This document shows, piece by piece, positions 42,921 through 51,871 of a stretch of DNA of 64,000 nt. A program made the position numbers and the translations under genes. The notes beneath the pieces were generated by a model. The model saw only the letters and a program-made list of their open reading frames with translations. It did no database searches and had not been told where the DNA came from. The DNA is taken from NCBI RefSeq assembly GCF_900172345.1, contig NZ_FWFY01000003.1, forward strand, positions 186,001-250,000, written 5' to 3'. This DNA is from Limimaricola soesokkakensis (GTDB lineage: Bacteria > Pseudomonadota > Alphaproteobacteria > Rhodobacterales > Rhodobacteraceae). The first letter of the stretch is position 1. Every line of letters begins with the position of its first letter.

Positions 42921-43496
42921 TTACTGCGCGGCGGCAGGAGCGTCGTCGCCCTCGGTCATGGCGCCATGGTCCATATCGCCATGGTCCATCTCGCGATGGC
43001 CCATGGCCTCGTGATCCATGTCGCCGTGATCCATGCCCTCACGGGGGGCGCCCGCCTCGGGGCGCGGCTCGACCACGAACTCGACCTCGACCGGCCCAGC
43101 CGTCTCGAAGACCAGCGTCGCGGCAAAACGCTCGTCGACCTCGAACGGGTTCTCGAGCCCCATGAACATCACGTGGCCGCCCCGACCGGGGGCAAGTGTC
43201 ACCGTTTCGCCCGGCGCGATCTCGATGCGCTCCAGCGGCTGCATCGTCATCATGCCATCTGTTTCGACCGCCTCGTGCAGCGTGACCTTCGGAAAATCGG
43301 CGTCGACCGCGATCAGCGCGTCTGTGACATCGCCATCATTGCGGATCGCGAAGTAGCCGGCACCGGTGGTGGCGCGCTCGGCCGTCTCGATGGCGAAGGG
43401 ATGCAGCACGGTCAGGCCGCCGCTGCCGTAGTCATGCGCCTGCGCTGCACCGGCGAGGCCAATGGCGGCGAGAAGGGCGAGGGGACGAAGGGTCAT
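42921..43496 (-). CDS. Periplasmic copper chaperone PCu(A)C with Met/His-rich C-terminal tail
   Basis: A 191-residue exported protein. A signal peptide ends at A-Q-A about residue 20, followed by H-D-Y-G-S-G-G-L. The PCuAC copper motif is present as T-L-H-E-A-V then D-G-M-M-T-M and G-G-H-V-M-F-M (H-x10-M and H-x-M pattern). The C-terminal 40 residues hold repeated M-D-H-x-x-M units, an added metal-binding tail. It delivers Cu(I) to cytochrome oxidase. The ATG at 43496 was chosen over one 54 bp upstream because it begins the signal peptide. Confidence 0.9.
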   Translation of the reverse strand: MTLRPLALLAAIGLAGAAQAHDYGSGGLTVLHPFAIETAERATTGAGYFAIRNDGDVTDALIAVDADFPKVTLHEAVETDGMMTMQPLERIEIAPGETVTLAPGRGGHVMFMGLENPFEVDERFAATLVFETAGPVEVEFVVEPRPEAGAPREGMDHGDMDHEAMGHREMDHGDMDHGAMTEGDDAPAAAQ

Positions 43497-43682
43497 GGGG
43501 GATCTTCCTGAATGCAGGGGCGTTTCGCACATTGCACATAACAGTGGCACCTTGCCCGAAAAAGCGACCCGGCGTCGCAGCCCGCCCGGCCCGGCGGCGC
43601 GGGTCGCATTGACCCCATGCCCTTCCTCTGCGCCTCTGGCGCCCTAATCTGAGGCGTGATTCCGACGAAAAGGGCCATGGAC

Positions 43683-44699
43683 ATGACGCAGCCATCCGTA
43701 TCGCGCGACGCCAACGCGCTCGCGCCGTTCGTGGGGGCCGTAGCGCGCGGGCCGGGGCGGGGCCGTCACCTGACCCGCGAGGAGGCGGCGCAGGCGCTGC
43801 GGCTGATCCTTGACGGGACCGCCGCGCCCGAGGCGGCGGGGGCGCTGCTGATGGTCATGCGCTATCGCGGCGAGGACGCGGCCGAGATCGCGGGCTTCGC
43901 CGACGCGCTGGCGAGCGGCGAGGACTGGCGCCGGGCCGCCCCCGATCTCGACTGGCCTTCCTATGCCGCCGGGCGAACCCGCGGCCTGCCGTGGTTCCTG
44001 CTCGCCGCCAAGCTGGTGGCGGGGGCGGGGCACCGCGTCGCGCTGCATGGCTGGAACGCGCATCGCCACGAGATTCGCGACGCGCTACCGGGCCTTGGCA
44101 TTCCCGTGGCCGAGACCGGCGACGCGCTGGGCCGCGCGCTCGACAGCGCATCGATCGCCTATGTGCCGCTGGAGGCCTGGTCGCCCCACGGCTACCGGCT
44201 GATCCGCCTGCGCGAGGTCTTCGGCCTGAGATCCTGCATCAATACCGTGCTTCGGGTCGCCAACCCGTTCGGCGCGCGGGCGCAGGTCGAGGGCGTGTTC
44301 CACCCCCCTTATCGCGGACTTCAGGCCGATGCAGGTGCGCTGATGGGGCAGGAGAACCTGCTCATCCTCAAGGGCGCGGGCGGCGAGTTCGAGCGCAACC
44401 CCTCGAAGGAGATCGAGTTGTTCGGCCTGCTGGGCGGGGCGGAGGTCGATCTGACCGCGCAGGCGCTGCGCGACGAGACGCGGCGGCTCGCCGATCCGGG
44501 CGGCCGGCCCGAGGATCTGCGCCGGCTCTGGATCGGCGAGAGCGACGACGCCTTCGCCACCGCGCTGGTCACCGGCACCGCCGCGCTGGCTCTTCTGGCG
44601 CTGGGCGCCGCGCCGGGGCTGGCGCGGGCCGAGGCGCTGGCCGAGGCGCTCTGGCAGGCCCGCGACCGCGCCGCGCTGCCCGGAAAGGACGCGGCATGA
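43683..44699 (+). CDS. TrpD-like glycosyl transferase family protein (anthranilate phosphoribosyltransferase homologue)
   Basis: A 338-residue protein of the YbiB/anthranilate phosphoribosyltransferase-like family, with a helical N-terminal domain (L-T-R-E-E-A-A-Q-A-L-R-L-I-L-D-G-x-A-A-P-E-A-A-G-A-L-L) and a C-terminal alpha/beta domain. The TrpD glycine-rich PRPP loop is replaced (L-K-G-A-G-G-E-F-E-R-N-P-S-K near 230), so phosphoribosyl transfer is doubtful; relatives bind nucleic acid. The ATG at 43683 follows AAAAGGG. It overlaps the shortened cysG gene (ATGA). Confidence 0.8.
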   Translation: MTQPSVSRDANALAPFVGAVARGPGRGRHLTREEAAQALRLILDGTAAPEAAGALLMVMRYRGEDAAEIAGFADALASGEDWRRAAPDLDWPSYAAGRTRGLPWFLLAAKLVAGAGHRVALHGWNAHRHEIRDALPGLGIPVAETGDALGRALDSASIAYVPLEAWSPHGYRLIRLREVFGLRSCINTVLRVANPFGARAQVEGVFHPPYRGLQADAGALMGQENLLILKGAGGEFERNPSKEIELFGLLGGAEVDLTAQALRDETRRLADPGGRPEDLRRLWIGESDDAFATALVTGTAALALLALGAAPGLARAEALAEALWQARDRAALPGKDAA

Positions 44700-45643
44700 A
44701 GGCCTTCCCGATGTTCCTCGCCACCACGGGGCGGCGCATCGTGATCCTTGGTGGCGGCGAGCAGGCGGCGCAAAAGGCGCGGCTGGTGATCCGCACCGAT
44801 GCCGAGATCGTGGTGGCGGGGTTCGAATTCGACGAGGAGCTGCGCGCGCTGGCCCAAGAGGGGCGGGTGCGGCTCGAGGATGCCAAGGAGATCCGGGCCG
44901 GTCTGTTCGAGCGCGCGGCGCTGGTCTTCGTGGCCACAGGCTCGGCCGGGGCGGACGGGGCGCTGCACGCGCTCGCCAAGGCGCTGGGCGCGCCGGTGGT
45001 CAACGTGGTCGACCGCCCGGCGCTGTGCGACGCGCTCACCCCCTCGATCGTCGATCGCGATCCGGTCGTAGTCGCGATTGGCACCGAGGGCACCGCGCCG
45101 GTTTTGGGGCGGCAGATCAAGACCGCCGTCGAAACCATGCTCGAACCGCGGCTCGGGGCGCTGGCGGCGCTGGCGGGGCGAATGCGCGGCGCGGTGGGGC
45201 AGCGTTTCTCGGCCCGGGCGCGGCGCGATTTCTGGGTCTGGGTGTTCTCCGGACCGGTGCGCGCGGCCCATGCGGCGGGCTCCGAACGCCGCGCCGCGCA
45301 ACTGCTCAAGGCGCGGCTCGACGAGGGCCCCGGCCCGGTCGAGGGGTCGGTGGCCTATGTCGGTGCCGGGCCCGGCGAGGCGGATCTCCTAAGCCTGCGC
45401 GGCGTCCGCCGGATGCAGGAGGCCGATCTCGTGGTGCATGGCCCCGACCTGCCGCCGGCGCTGCTCGAACTGGCCCGGCGCGACGCCGAGCGCCTCGTCT
45501 CCGACGATCCGGTGAGCGCCGGGCTCGCCGCAGCGCAGGAGGGCGCGCGGGTCGTGGTGCTGGTGCCCGGTGCCGCCGCGACGCTGCCCGAACCGCTGCA
45601 GGCCGCCCACATCGCGGTCGAACACGTGCCGGGGGTGGGCTAG
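44696..45643 (+). CDS. Siroheme synthase-like protein: precorrin-2 dehydrogenase domain with degenerate methyltransferase remnant
   Basis: A 315-residue protein. Residues 1-200 are a CysG N-terminal domain: Rossmann motif I-V-I-L-G-G-G-E-Q-A-A-Q-K-A-R, then N-V-V-D-R-P-A-L-C-D and the dimerisation region. Residues about 215-315 start like a uroporphyrinogen III methyltransferase (V-A-Y-V-G-A-G-P-G-E-A-D-L-L-S-L) but lack the expected G-G-D-P-F-I-F-G-R-G loop. The protein ends at V-P-G-V-G, about where the second half of that domain would begin. Full CysG is about 460 residues. It should retain precorrin-2 oxidation/ferrochelation but not methylation. Confidence 0.8.
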   Translation: MKAFPMFLATTGRRIVILGGGEQAAQKARLVIRTDAEIVVAGFEFDEELRALAQEGRVRLEDAKEIRAGLFERAALVFVATGSAGADGALHALAKALGAPVVNVVDRPALCDALTPSIVDRDPVVVAIGTEGTAPVLGRQIKTAVETMLEPRLGALAALAGRMRGAVGQRFSARARRDFWVWVFSGPVRAAHAAGSERRAAQLLKARLDEGPGPVEGSVAYVGAGPGEADLLSLRGVRRMQEADLVVHGPDLPPALLELARRDAERLVSDDPVSAGLAAAQEGARVVVLVPGAAATLPEPLQAAHIAVEHVPGVG

Positions 45644-46182
45644 ACCACGGTGACGTGGGTGCCGATCTCGACCGCGTCGTAGAGCGCGATCACGTCCTCG
45701 TTGCGCAGCCGGATGCAGCCATTCGAGACCGAGCTGCCGATGGTCTCGGGGGCGGTGGTGCCGTGGATGCGGTAATAGGTGTCGCGCCCGTTGCGATAGA
45801 GATAGAGCGCCCGCGCCCCGAGCGGGCTCTCCGGGCCGCCCGGCACGCCATCGGCGTATTGCGCGTATTTCTCCGGCTCGCGCCCGATCATGTCGTCGGT
45901 CGGTCGCCATGACGGCCATTCCGCCTTGCGCTGGATCACCGCCGCGCCCTTGAACTCGAGCCCGGCGCGGCCGACGCCGACGCCGTAGCGCATCGCGATC
46001 CCGGGCCGGCGGATGTGGTAGAGATGGAAGTCCTCGGGGATCACGTAGATGTCGCCCGGCATCAGCCCCGGATGGACCCGCACCTCGGTCGGCAGGAGCG
46101 CGGAGCGGTCATGGGCGCGCGCAGTCCGTGCGATCGGCGCCATGAGCCCGGCAAGGAGAAGGCTGCGGCGTGTGATGCTCAT
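45640..46182 (-). CDS. L,D-transpeptidase (YkuD domain), exported
   Basis: A 180-residue protein starting MSITRRSLLLAGLMAPIART, a twin-arginine-like signal peptide. The YkuD active site is complete: Y-R-I-H-G-T-T-A-P with the histidine and S-x-G-C-I-R as S-N-G-C-I-R-L with the catalytic cysteine. It would cross-link or anchor peptidoglycan in the periplasm. Its stop overlaps the cysG stop within CTAG, so the genes are convergent. Confidence 0.92.
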   Translation of the reverse strand: MSITRRSLLLAGLMAPIARTARAHDRSALLPTEVRVHPGLMPGDIYVIPEDFHLYHIRRPGIAMRYGVGVGRAGLEFKGAAVIQRKAEWPSWRPTDDMIGREPEKYAQYADGVPGGPESPLGARALYLYRNGRDTYYRIHGTTAPETIGSSVSNGCIRLRNEDVIALYDAVEIGTHVTVV

Positions 46183-46255
46183 CTGGTCGTCCTCATCAGT
46201 CGTTCGGCCTAGCCCGCGCTGCCACGTTCGTACGGCGACAGCCGGCCCGGATGTC

Positions 46256-46456
46256 TCAGCCGATGGCTTTCGCCGGATAGCCCGCCTCGGCGAGCTTGGC
46301 GCGCACCGCCTCGGCCGGTGCGGCGCTGGCGATCTCGGCGGTGCGGCTCTCCAGATCCACGGCGACGCTGGCCGATGGATCGAGCTCGCGCATCGCGGTT
46401 TCCACGGCGGCGCGGCAATGGCCGCAGCTCATGTCGGGGATCGAGTAGGTCGCCAT
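46256..46456 (-). CDS. copZ: CopZ-like copper chaperone (HMA domain)
   Basis: A 66-residue single heavy-metal-associated domain with the copper-binding motif M-S-C-G-H-C near residues 9-14 and the usual A-G-Y-P C-terminal turn. It carries Cu(I) to CopA in the cytoplasm. It is divergent from copA across a 157-bp region containing the CueR site, and could be co-regulated. Confidence 0.92.
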   Translation of the reverse strand: MATYSIPDMSCGHCRAAVETAMRELDPSASVAVDLESRTAEIASAAPAEAVRAKLAEAGYPAKAIG

Positions 46457-46555
46457 CGGTGCCTCCTGCGAAAGATGTGCATTCGATATGAGGGGGCGCT
46501 GGGCGGTCGGGTCAAGTCCGGCCCCCTGTTATCCGATGACAGGCGAGGCCACGCC

Positions 46556-46586
46556 TTGACCTTCCCATGACTGGAACCCTAGATGT
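46556..46586 (+). promoter_or_regulatory. CueR-type copper promoter of copA
   Basis: TTGACC (46556-46561) serves as -35, and ACCTTCC (46559-46565) with GGAACCC (46573-46579) forms the ACCTTCC-N7-GGAAGGT-type dyad recognised by CueR. An over-long spacer of 18-19 bp leads to a -10-like TAGATG (46580-46585), the hallmark of MerR-family promoters. The right half-site matches only partly. It lies about 30 bp upstream of the copA ATG. Confidence 0.75.
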
Positions 46587-46613
46587 CGCACCGGCCCACC
46601 AAAGGATCGCCGG

Positions 46614-49067
46614 ATGACCGTCCAACCGCTCGCATTCCAGATCGACAACATGTCCTGCGCCTCCTGCGTCGGCCGGGTGGAGCGCAGCCTGCGCGCCGTA
46701 CCGGGCGTGACCGAGGCGCGCGTGAACCTCGCCTCGGAGCGGGCCGAGGTGCTGGGCGGGCAGACGGCGGAACTGGTGGCGGCACTTGACCGCGCGGGCT
46801 ACCCGGTGCGCCGCGAGACGGTGCGGCTGCGCGTCGAGGGCATGTCCTGCGCCTCCTGCTCGGGTCGGGTGGAACGCGCGCTCGCCGCGGTGCCGGGGGT
46901 GATCGCGGCGCGGGTCAACCTCGCGGCCGAAACGGCCGAGCTCGAACGCTTCGTCGGATCGGCCGGAATGCCGGAACTGATCGCGGCGGTGAAGGCCACG
47001 GGCTACGCGGCACGGGACGCCGAGGATCGGGCTGCCATGGAGGCACCTCGTGATCGCAAGGCCGAGGAGGCGGCGGATCTGAGCCGCCGCAGCTGGATCG
47101 CGGCGGCGCTGACCCTGCCGGTGGTGGTGCTGGCGATGGGCGCGCATATGGTTCCGGGCTTTCACATGACGATCGAGTCTTCGATCGGCATGCAGGGAAG
47201 CTGGCTGATCCAGTTCGTCCTGACGAGTCTGGTGCTGGCGGGGCCGGGCCGGGTGTTCCTGGCGCGCGGATTGCCGGCATTGTGGCGCCGTACCCCCGAC
47301 ATGAACAGCCTCGTGGCGCTCGGCACGCTGGCGGCATGGGGCTATTCGAGCGTCGCTACCTTCGCGCCTGCCCTGCTGCCGGAGGCGGCGCGTGCGGTCT
47401 ATTTCGAGGCCGCTGGCGTGATCGTCACCCTGATCCTCCTGGGCCGGGCGCTCGAGGCGCGGGCCAAGGGCCGCAGCGGCGCCGCGATCCGCGCGCTGGT
47501 GGATCTGCAAAGCCCGGTCGCGCGCGTCGAGCGCAATGGCGAGACGATCGAGATCGACGGGGGCGATCTGCAGCCCGGCGACGTGATGCTGGTGCGACCC
47601 GGCGACCGGATCGCCACCGATGGCGAGGTGATCTCGGGCGAGAGCCGGGTCGACGAGGCGATGCTGACCGGCGAGCCGCTCCCCGTGGCCAAGCGCGCGG
47701 GCGATGCCGTCACCGGCGGCACGGTCAACGGCACCGGCGTCCTGCGGGTGCGCGCGACCCGTGTCGGCGCCGAAACCCGCCTCGCGGGGATCATCCGCAT
47801 GGTCGAGGCGGCGCAGGGGGCGAAACTGCCGATCCAGGGGCTGGTCGACCGCATCACCCTGCGCTTCGTACCGGCGGTACTGGGGCTAGCGGTGCTGACC
47901 GTCGTGCTCTGGCTGGTCTTCGGGCCCGAGCCGTCATTGACCCATGCGCTGGTCGCCGGGGTGTCGGTGCTGATCATCGCCTGTCCCTGCGCCATGGGCC
48001 TCGCGGTGCCGACCTCGATCATGGTCGGCACCGGGCGCGCGGCCACGCTCGGCGTGCTGTTCCGGCGCGGCGATGCGCTGCAGGCGCTCGACGGGGTGCG
48101 CATGGTGGCCTTCGACAAGACCGGCACCCTGACCGAAGGCCGCCCGGCGCTGACCGATCTCGATCTGCTGCCGGGACATGACGAGGCGGAAACCCTCGCC
48201 CTTGTCGGGGCGCTGGAGCGGCAGTCCGAGCACCCGCTCGGGGCGGCGATCGTGGCGGCCGCGCAGGCGCGCGGGCTGCAGATGGAAGCCGCCGAGGCCG
48301 TCGAGGCGGTGCCCGGGCGCGGCCTTAGGGGGCGTATTGGCGGACGCGCGCTTCTGGTCGGCAATGCCCGGCTGCTCTCGGAGGCGGGGATCGATATTGC
48401 GCGGCTCGAACCGCTGGCCCGGGCGCAGGCCGAGAAGGGGCGCACGCCCGTTCTGGTCGCGATCGACGGCGTGGCGGTGGCGGCGCTGGCCGTGGCCGAT
48501 CCGGTTCGCGTCGAGGCGCGCGCCGCCGTCGCGGCGTTGCGCGACATGGGGCTGGAGGTGGCGATGATCACCGGCGACACCCGCGCCACCGCCATGGCCA
48601 TCGCCGCCGATCTCGGCATCGATCATGTCGAGGCCGAAGTGCTGCCCGAGGGCAAGCTCGCCGCGATCGAGGGTCTGCGCGCGCGCGGCCCGGTGGCCTT
48701 CGTGGGCGACGGCATCAACGACGCCCCGGCGCTGGCCTCGGCCGATGTCGGGATCGCCATGGGATCAGGCACCGAGGTCGCGATCGAGAGCGCCGAGGTG
48801 GTGCTGTCCTCGGGCCGGATCGGCGCGGCGGTCGATGCGCTGGCCATCAGCCGCAAGGTCATGCGCAACATCCGGCAGAACCTCGGCTGGGCCTTCGGCT
48901 ACAACGTCGCGCTGATCCCCGTGGCGGCAGGAGTGCTCTACCCGTGGAACGGCATGCTGCTCTCGCCCGTGCTGGCCGCGGCGGCGATGTCGGTCTCGTC
49001 GGTGCTGGTGTTGTCGAACGCGCTGCGGCTGCGGGCCATGAAACCCGTCATGGGAGAGACGTCATGA
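46614..49067 (+). CDS. copA: Copper-translocating P1B-type ATPase
   Basis: An 817-residue Cu(I) efflux ATPase. Two N-terminal HMA domains have M-S-C-A-S-C (C15/C18 and C79/C82), the membrane ion-binding motif is C-P-C (about residue 457), the phosphorylation site D-K-T-G-T-L lies near 503, and G-D-G-I-N-D-A-P-A near 700. It pumps cytoplasmic Cu(I) to the periplasm. Transcription starts at the CueR-type promoter just upstream. The stop overlaps the cueR start (ATGA). Confidence 0.97.
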   Translation: MTVQPLAFQIDNMSCASCVGRVERSLRAVPGVTEARVNLASERAEVLGGQTAELVAALDRAGYPVRRETVRLRVEGMSCASCSGRVERALAAVPGVIAARVNLAAETAELERFVGSAGMPELIAAVKATGYAARDAEDRAAMEAPRDRKAEEAADLSRRSWIAAALTLPVVVLAMGAHMVPGFHMTIESSIGMQGSWLIQFVLTSLVLAGPGRVFLARGLPALWRRTPDMNSLVALGTLAAWGYSSVATFAPALLPEAARAVYFEAAGVIVTLILLGRALEARAKGRSGAAIRALVDLQSPVARVERNGETIEIDGGDLQPGDVMLVRPGDRIATDGEVISGESRVDEAMLTGEPLPVAKRAGDAVTGGTVNGTGVLRVRATRVGAETRLAGIIRMVEAAQGAKLPIQGLVDRITLRFVPAVLGLAVLTVVLWLVFGPEPSLTHALVAGVSVLIIACPCAMGLAVPTSIMVGTGRAATLGVLFRRGDALQALDGVRMVAFDKTGTLTEGRPALTDLDLLPGHDEAETLALVGALERQSEHPLGAAIVAAAQARGLQMEAAEAVEAVPGRGLRGRIGGRALLVGNARLLSEAGIDIARLEPLARAQAEKGRTPVLVAIDGVAVAALAVADPVRVEARAAVAALRDMGLEVAMITGDTRATAMAIAADLGIDHVEAEVLPEGKLAAIEGLRARGPVAFVGDGINDAPALASADVGIAMGSGTEVAIESAEVVLSSGRIGAAVDALAISRKVMRNIRQNLGWAFGYNVALIPVAAGVLYPWNGMLLSPVLAAAAMSVSSVLVLSNALRLRAMKPVMGETS

Positions 49068-49450
49068 ACATCGGAGAGGCCGCGCGCCGGGCTGGGCTGC
49101 CCGCCAAGACGATCCGCTACTACGAGGATATCGGGTTGGTCGCGCCGCATCGCGATGCCAATGGCTATCGTCGTTTCGGCGACAGGGAGGTGCACAAGCT
49201 CGCCTTTCTGGCCCGGGCCCGATCCCTGGGCTTCTCGATCGATGACTGCCGCATGTTGCTGTCGCTCTACGAGGATCGGGGCCGGGCCAGCGCCGAGGTG
49301 CGCGGCCTTGCCCAGCGCCATGCCAAGGAGATCGACGCCCGCATCGCGCGGCTGAAGGAAATGCGCGCGACGCTGGGCGAACTGATCGAGGCCTGCGCCG
49401 GAGACGAGAGGCCGGACTGCCCGATTCTCAAGGATCTTGCAGGGGGCTGA
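49064..49450 (+). CDS. cueR: Cu(I)-responsive MerR family regulator CueR
   Basis: A 128-residue MerR protein starting [20 protein letters not shown], the canonical HTH, with a dimerisation helix, and a C-terminal C-x7-C pair (C-A-G-D-E-R-P-D-C) that matches the Cu(I) ligands C112 and C120 of CueR. It activates the copA promoter. It is translationally coupled to copA, so the circuit is autoregulatory. Four bases separate its stop from the dnaB stop. Confidence 0.95.
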   Translation: MNIGEAARRAGLPAKTIRYYEDIGLVAPHRDANGYRRFGDREVHKLAFLARARSLGFSIDDCRMLLSLYEDRGRASAEVRGLAQRHAKEIDARIARLKEMRATLGELIEACAGDERPDCPILKDLAGG

Positions 49451-49454
49451 ACGC

Positions 49455-50948
49455 TCAGAACTCGCGCGGGCCGCCGTCCTGCCAGGGCTTTACGAGGTTG
49501 CCGAAGCGGGTGAAGCGGCCTTCGAAGCTGAGGTCGACCGAACCGATCGGGCCGTGACGCTGCTTGCCGATGATGACTTCGGCCTTGCCGTGCAGCCGCT
49601 CCATCTCGTCCTGCCAGACCGCCATCTTGTCCATCTCGTGGTCGCCCGGCTTCTCGCGCTCCTTGTAGTATTCCTCGCGGAACACGAACATCACCACGTC
49701 GGCGTCCTGCTCGATCGAGCCGGATTCCCGCAGGTCCGAAAGCTGCGGCCGCTTGTCCTCGCGGCTTTCCACCTGACGCGACAGCTGCGACAGCGCGACC
49801 ACGGGGATGTCGAGTTCCTTGGCGATGGCCTTCAAACCTTGGGAGATCTCGGAGATCTCGTTCACCCGGTTCTCGCCCTTGCCGGTGCCCTTCACCAACT
49901 GGAGATAGTCCACGAACAGCGCGTCGAGCCCGTGCGTCCGCTTGAGACGGCGGGCGCGGGCGGCGAGCTGGGAAATCGGCAGGGCCGGGGTGTCGTCGAT
50001 GTAGAGCGGGCAGCTTTCGAGCTGCTTGGCGGCATCGACGAAGCGGCGGAACTCGGCCTCGGTCATGTCGCCGCGACGGATCTGCTCGGACGGTACCTCG
50101 GAGGCCTCGGAGAGGATACGCGCCGCCAGCTGTTCGGCCGACATCTCGAGGCTGTAGAAGCCGACAACGCCGCCGTTCACGGCGCCTTCGGTGCCGTCAT
50201 GGGTGATGCCGCGCTTGTAGGCCTTGGCGATGTTGAAGGCGATGTTGGTCGCGAGCGAGGTCTTGCCCATCGAGGGGCGCCCGGCGAGGATCAGAAGGTC
50301 CGAGCGGTGCAGGCCGCCGAGCTTCTTGTCGAGATCGACGAGACCGGTGGAAACGCCGGCGAGGCCGCCGTCGCGCTGATAGGCGGCGTTGGCGACCTTC
50401 ACCGCGTCGGTCACGGCGCGCAGGAAGGACTGGAAGCCCGATTCCGAGCTACCCTGTTCGGCCAGCTTGTAGAGCTTCTGCTCGGCCTCGACGATCTGCT
50501 CCTTGGGCTCGGAGGAGACCTCGACCTTGGCGGCACGATCGGCGATGTCGCGGCCGAGCATGATCAGCTCGCGCCGGATCGCCAGGTCGTAGATCATCTG
50601 CGCGTAGTCGCGCGCGGCAAAGCCCGAGATCGCGGCGCCGGCGAGCCGCGCGAGGTAGGCGGGGCCGCCCAGTTCCTTGAGCCCCTCGTCATCCTCGAGA
50701 AAGGTCTTGAGCGTGACCGGCGAGGCCAGCGCGTTCTTGGCGATGCGCTGGGCGGCGACGTCGAAGATACGGGCGTGGACCGGATCGTAGAAGTGATCCT
50801 TCGACACGATCATCGCGATCCGGTCGAACACGTCGTTGTTGGTGAGGATCGCGCCCAGAAGCTGCTGCTCGGCCTCGATCGAATGCGGCATCTGGTCCGG
50901 CTTCGCCTCTTCGAGCGCACCCGGACGGAATGTCGTGATCTCGTTCAT
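49455..50948 (-). CDS. dnaB: Replicative DNA helicase
   Basis: A 497-residue hexameric helicase. The N-terminal domain starts with P-H-S-I-E-A-E-Q-Q-L-L-G-A-I-L, and the RecA-like C-terminal domain has Walker A A-G-R-P-S-M-G-K-T-S, then V-D-Y-L-Q-L. It unwinds the replication fork. No intein is present. The ATG at 50948 was chosen over a frame 78 bp upstream because of the AAGGGG ribosome site and canonical N-terminus. A perfect DnaA box lies 91 bp upstream. Confidence 0.97.
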   Translation of the reverse strand: MNEITTFRPGALEEAKPDQMPHSIEAEQQLLGAILTNNDVFDRIAMIVSKDHFYDPVHARIFDVAAQRIAKNALASPVTLKTFLEDDEGLKELGGPAYLARLAGAAISGFAARDYAQMIYDLAIRRELIMLGRDIADRAAKVEVSSEPKEQIVEAEQKLYKLAEQGSSESGFQSFLRAVTDAVKVANAAYQRDGGLAGVSTGLVDLDKKLGGLHRSDLLILAGRPSMGKTSLATNIAFNIAKAYKRGITHDGTEGAVNGGVVGFYSLEMSAEQLAARILSEASEVPSEQIRRGDMTEAEFRRFVDAAKQLESCPLYIDDTPALPISQLAARARRLKRTHGLDALFVDYLQLVKGTGKGENRVNEISEISQGLKAIAKELDIPVVALSQLSRQVESREDKRPQLSDLRESGSIEQDADVVMFVFREEYYKEREKPGDHEMDKMAVWQDEMERLHGKAEVIIGKQRHGPIGSVDLSFEGRFTRFGNLVKPWQDGGPREF

Positions 50949-51038
50949 CGCTGCTACCCCTTGGCCCGCGCGCCGTGCCCGCGGCGCGTATCGTCGCTGA
51001 TAGGATGCGACGGGGCGGGGACGCAACTTGTATAAGGC

Positions 51039-51047
51039 TGTGGATAA
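51039..51047 (-). promoter_or_regulatory. Perfect DnaA box upstream of dnaB
   Basis: TTATCCACA on the minus strand, an exact match to the DnaA consensus, in the 211-bp gap between pyrE and dnaB, 91 bp from the dnaB ATG. It may link dnaB expression to DnaA; a lone box is unlikely to be an origin. Confidence 0.6.
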
Positions 51048-51159
51048 CCGGTGGAGAAGCCGCGCCCTGCCACATCTTGGCGCGGATCGCTGCTTCGGGT
51101 CAATATCTGGTTTCCGTGGGGGCAGGTAAGGTCGGCCATTGCTGGCCGACCGTCACCTC

Positions 51160-51834
51160 TCAGCCACGCGCCGCCGCCCAGCCCGTCGGGTTGCGGAGAT
51201 AGCGTTCGACCTCGTCGAGGGTCTCGGCATCGAATGCCTCAGAAGCGCGCGCCTCGGCCAGAACGTCCCACCAGGTGCACAGATGGATGAGCCCGATGCC
51301 CTTATCCGCCAGCGCCTCGGTCACGCCCTCGAAGATGCCGTAATAGAAGATCACGGCGGTCCAGTCGCAGGACGCCCCGGTCTCGCGAATGGCCTCGACG
51401 AAGCTCAGTTTCGAGCCGCCATCAGTGGTCAGGTCCTCGACCAGGATCGCGCGCTGGCCCTCGGTCATCACGCCCTCGATTCGGGCGTTGCGGCCATAGC
51501 CCTTCGGCTTCTTGCGCACATAGGTCATCGGCAGCGCGAGGCGCTCGGCGATCATCGCGCCGAAGGGGATGCCCGCGGTCTCGCCGCCCGCGACGTTGTC
51601 GAAGGCTTCGAAGCCCGCTTCGCGCATGATCGACACGGCGAGGAAATCCATCACCGTGGCGCGGATGCGCGGAAACGAGATCAGCATGCGGCAATCGACA
51701 TAGGTCGGCGCCTGCTTGCCGGAGGCGTGGGTAAAGGGCTCGGTCGCGTTGAACTTCACCGCGCCGATTTCCAGCAGCATCCGCGCGGTCAGCCGCGCGA
51801 TCTCGTCCTTCGGGGGGTAGCCGGTGGGGATCAT
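51160..51834 (-). CDS. pyrE: Orotate phosphoribosyltransferase
   Basis: A 224-residue enzyme with the PRPP-binding motif [14 protein letters not shown] in the second half and [10 protein letters not shown] in the flexible loop. It converts orotate and PRPP to OMP in pyrimidine synthesis. It is 37 bp from pyrC and the two are probably one operon (pyrC-pyrE). Confidence 0.96.
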   Translation of the reverse strand: MIPTGYPPKDEIARLTARMLLEIGAVKFNATEPFTHASGKQAPTYVDCRMLISFPRIRATVMDFLAVSIMREAGFEAFDNVAGGETAGIPFGAMIAERLALPMTYVRKKPKGYGRNARIEGVMTEGQRAILVEDLTTDGGSKLSFVEAIRETGASCDWTAVIFYYGIFEGVTEALADKGIGLIHLCTWWDVLAEARASEAFDAETLDEVERYLRNPTGWAAARG

Positions 51835-51871
51835 CTCGAACTCTTCGTGTAGGGAATGCGTCGGGGGAGTG

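Noticed and set aside
46500-46520. Minus-strand TTGACC as a second CueR promoter for copZ.
   Set aside because: There is no matching dyad and the -10 is poor.
51039-51047. The DnaA box as part of a replication origin.
   Set aside because: Only one box is present, with no AT-rich unwinding region and no cluster of further boxes.
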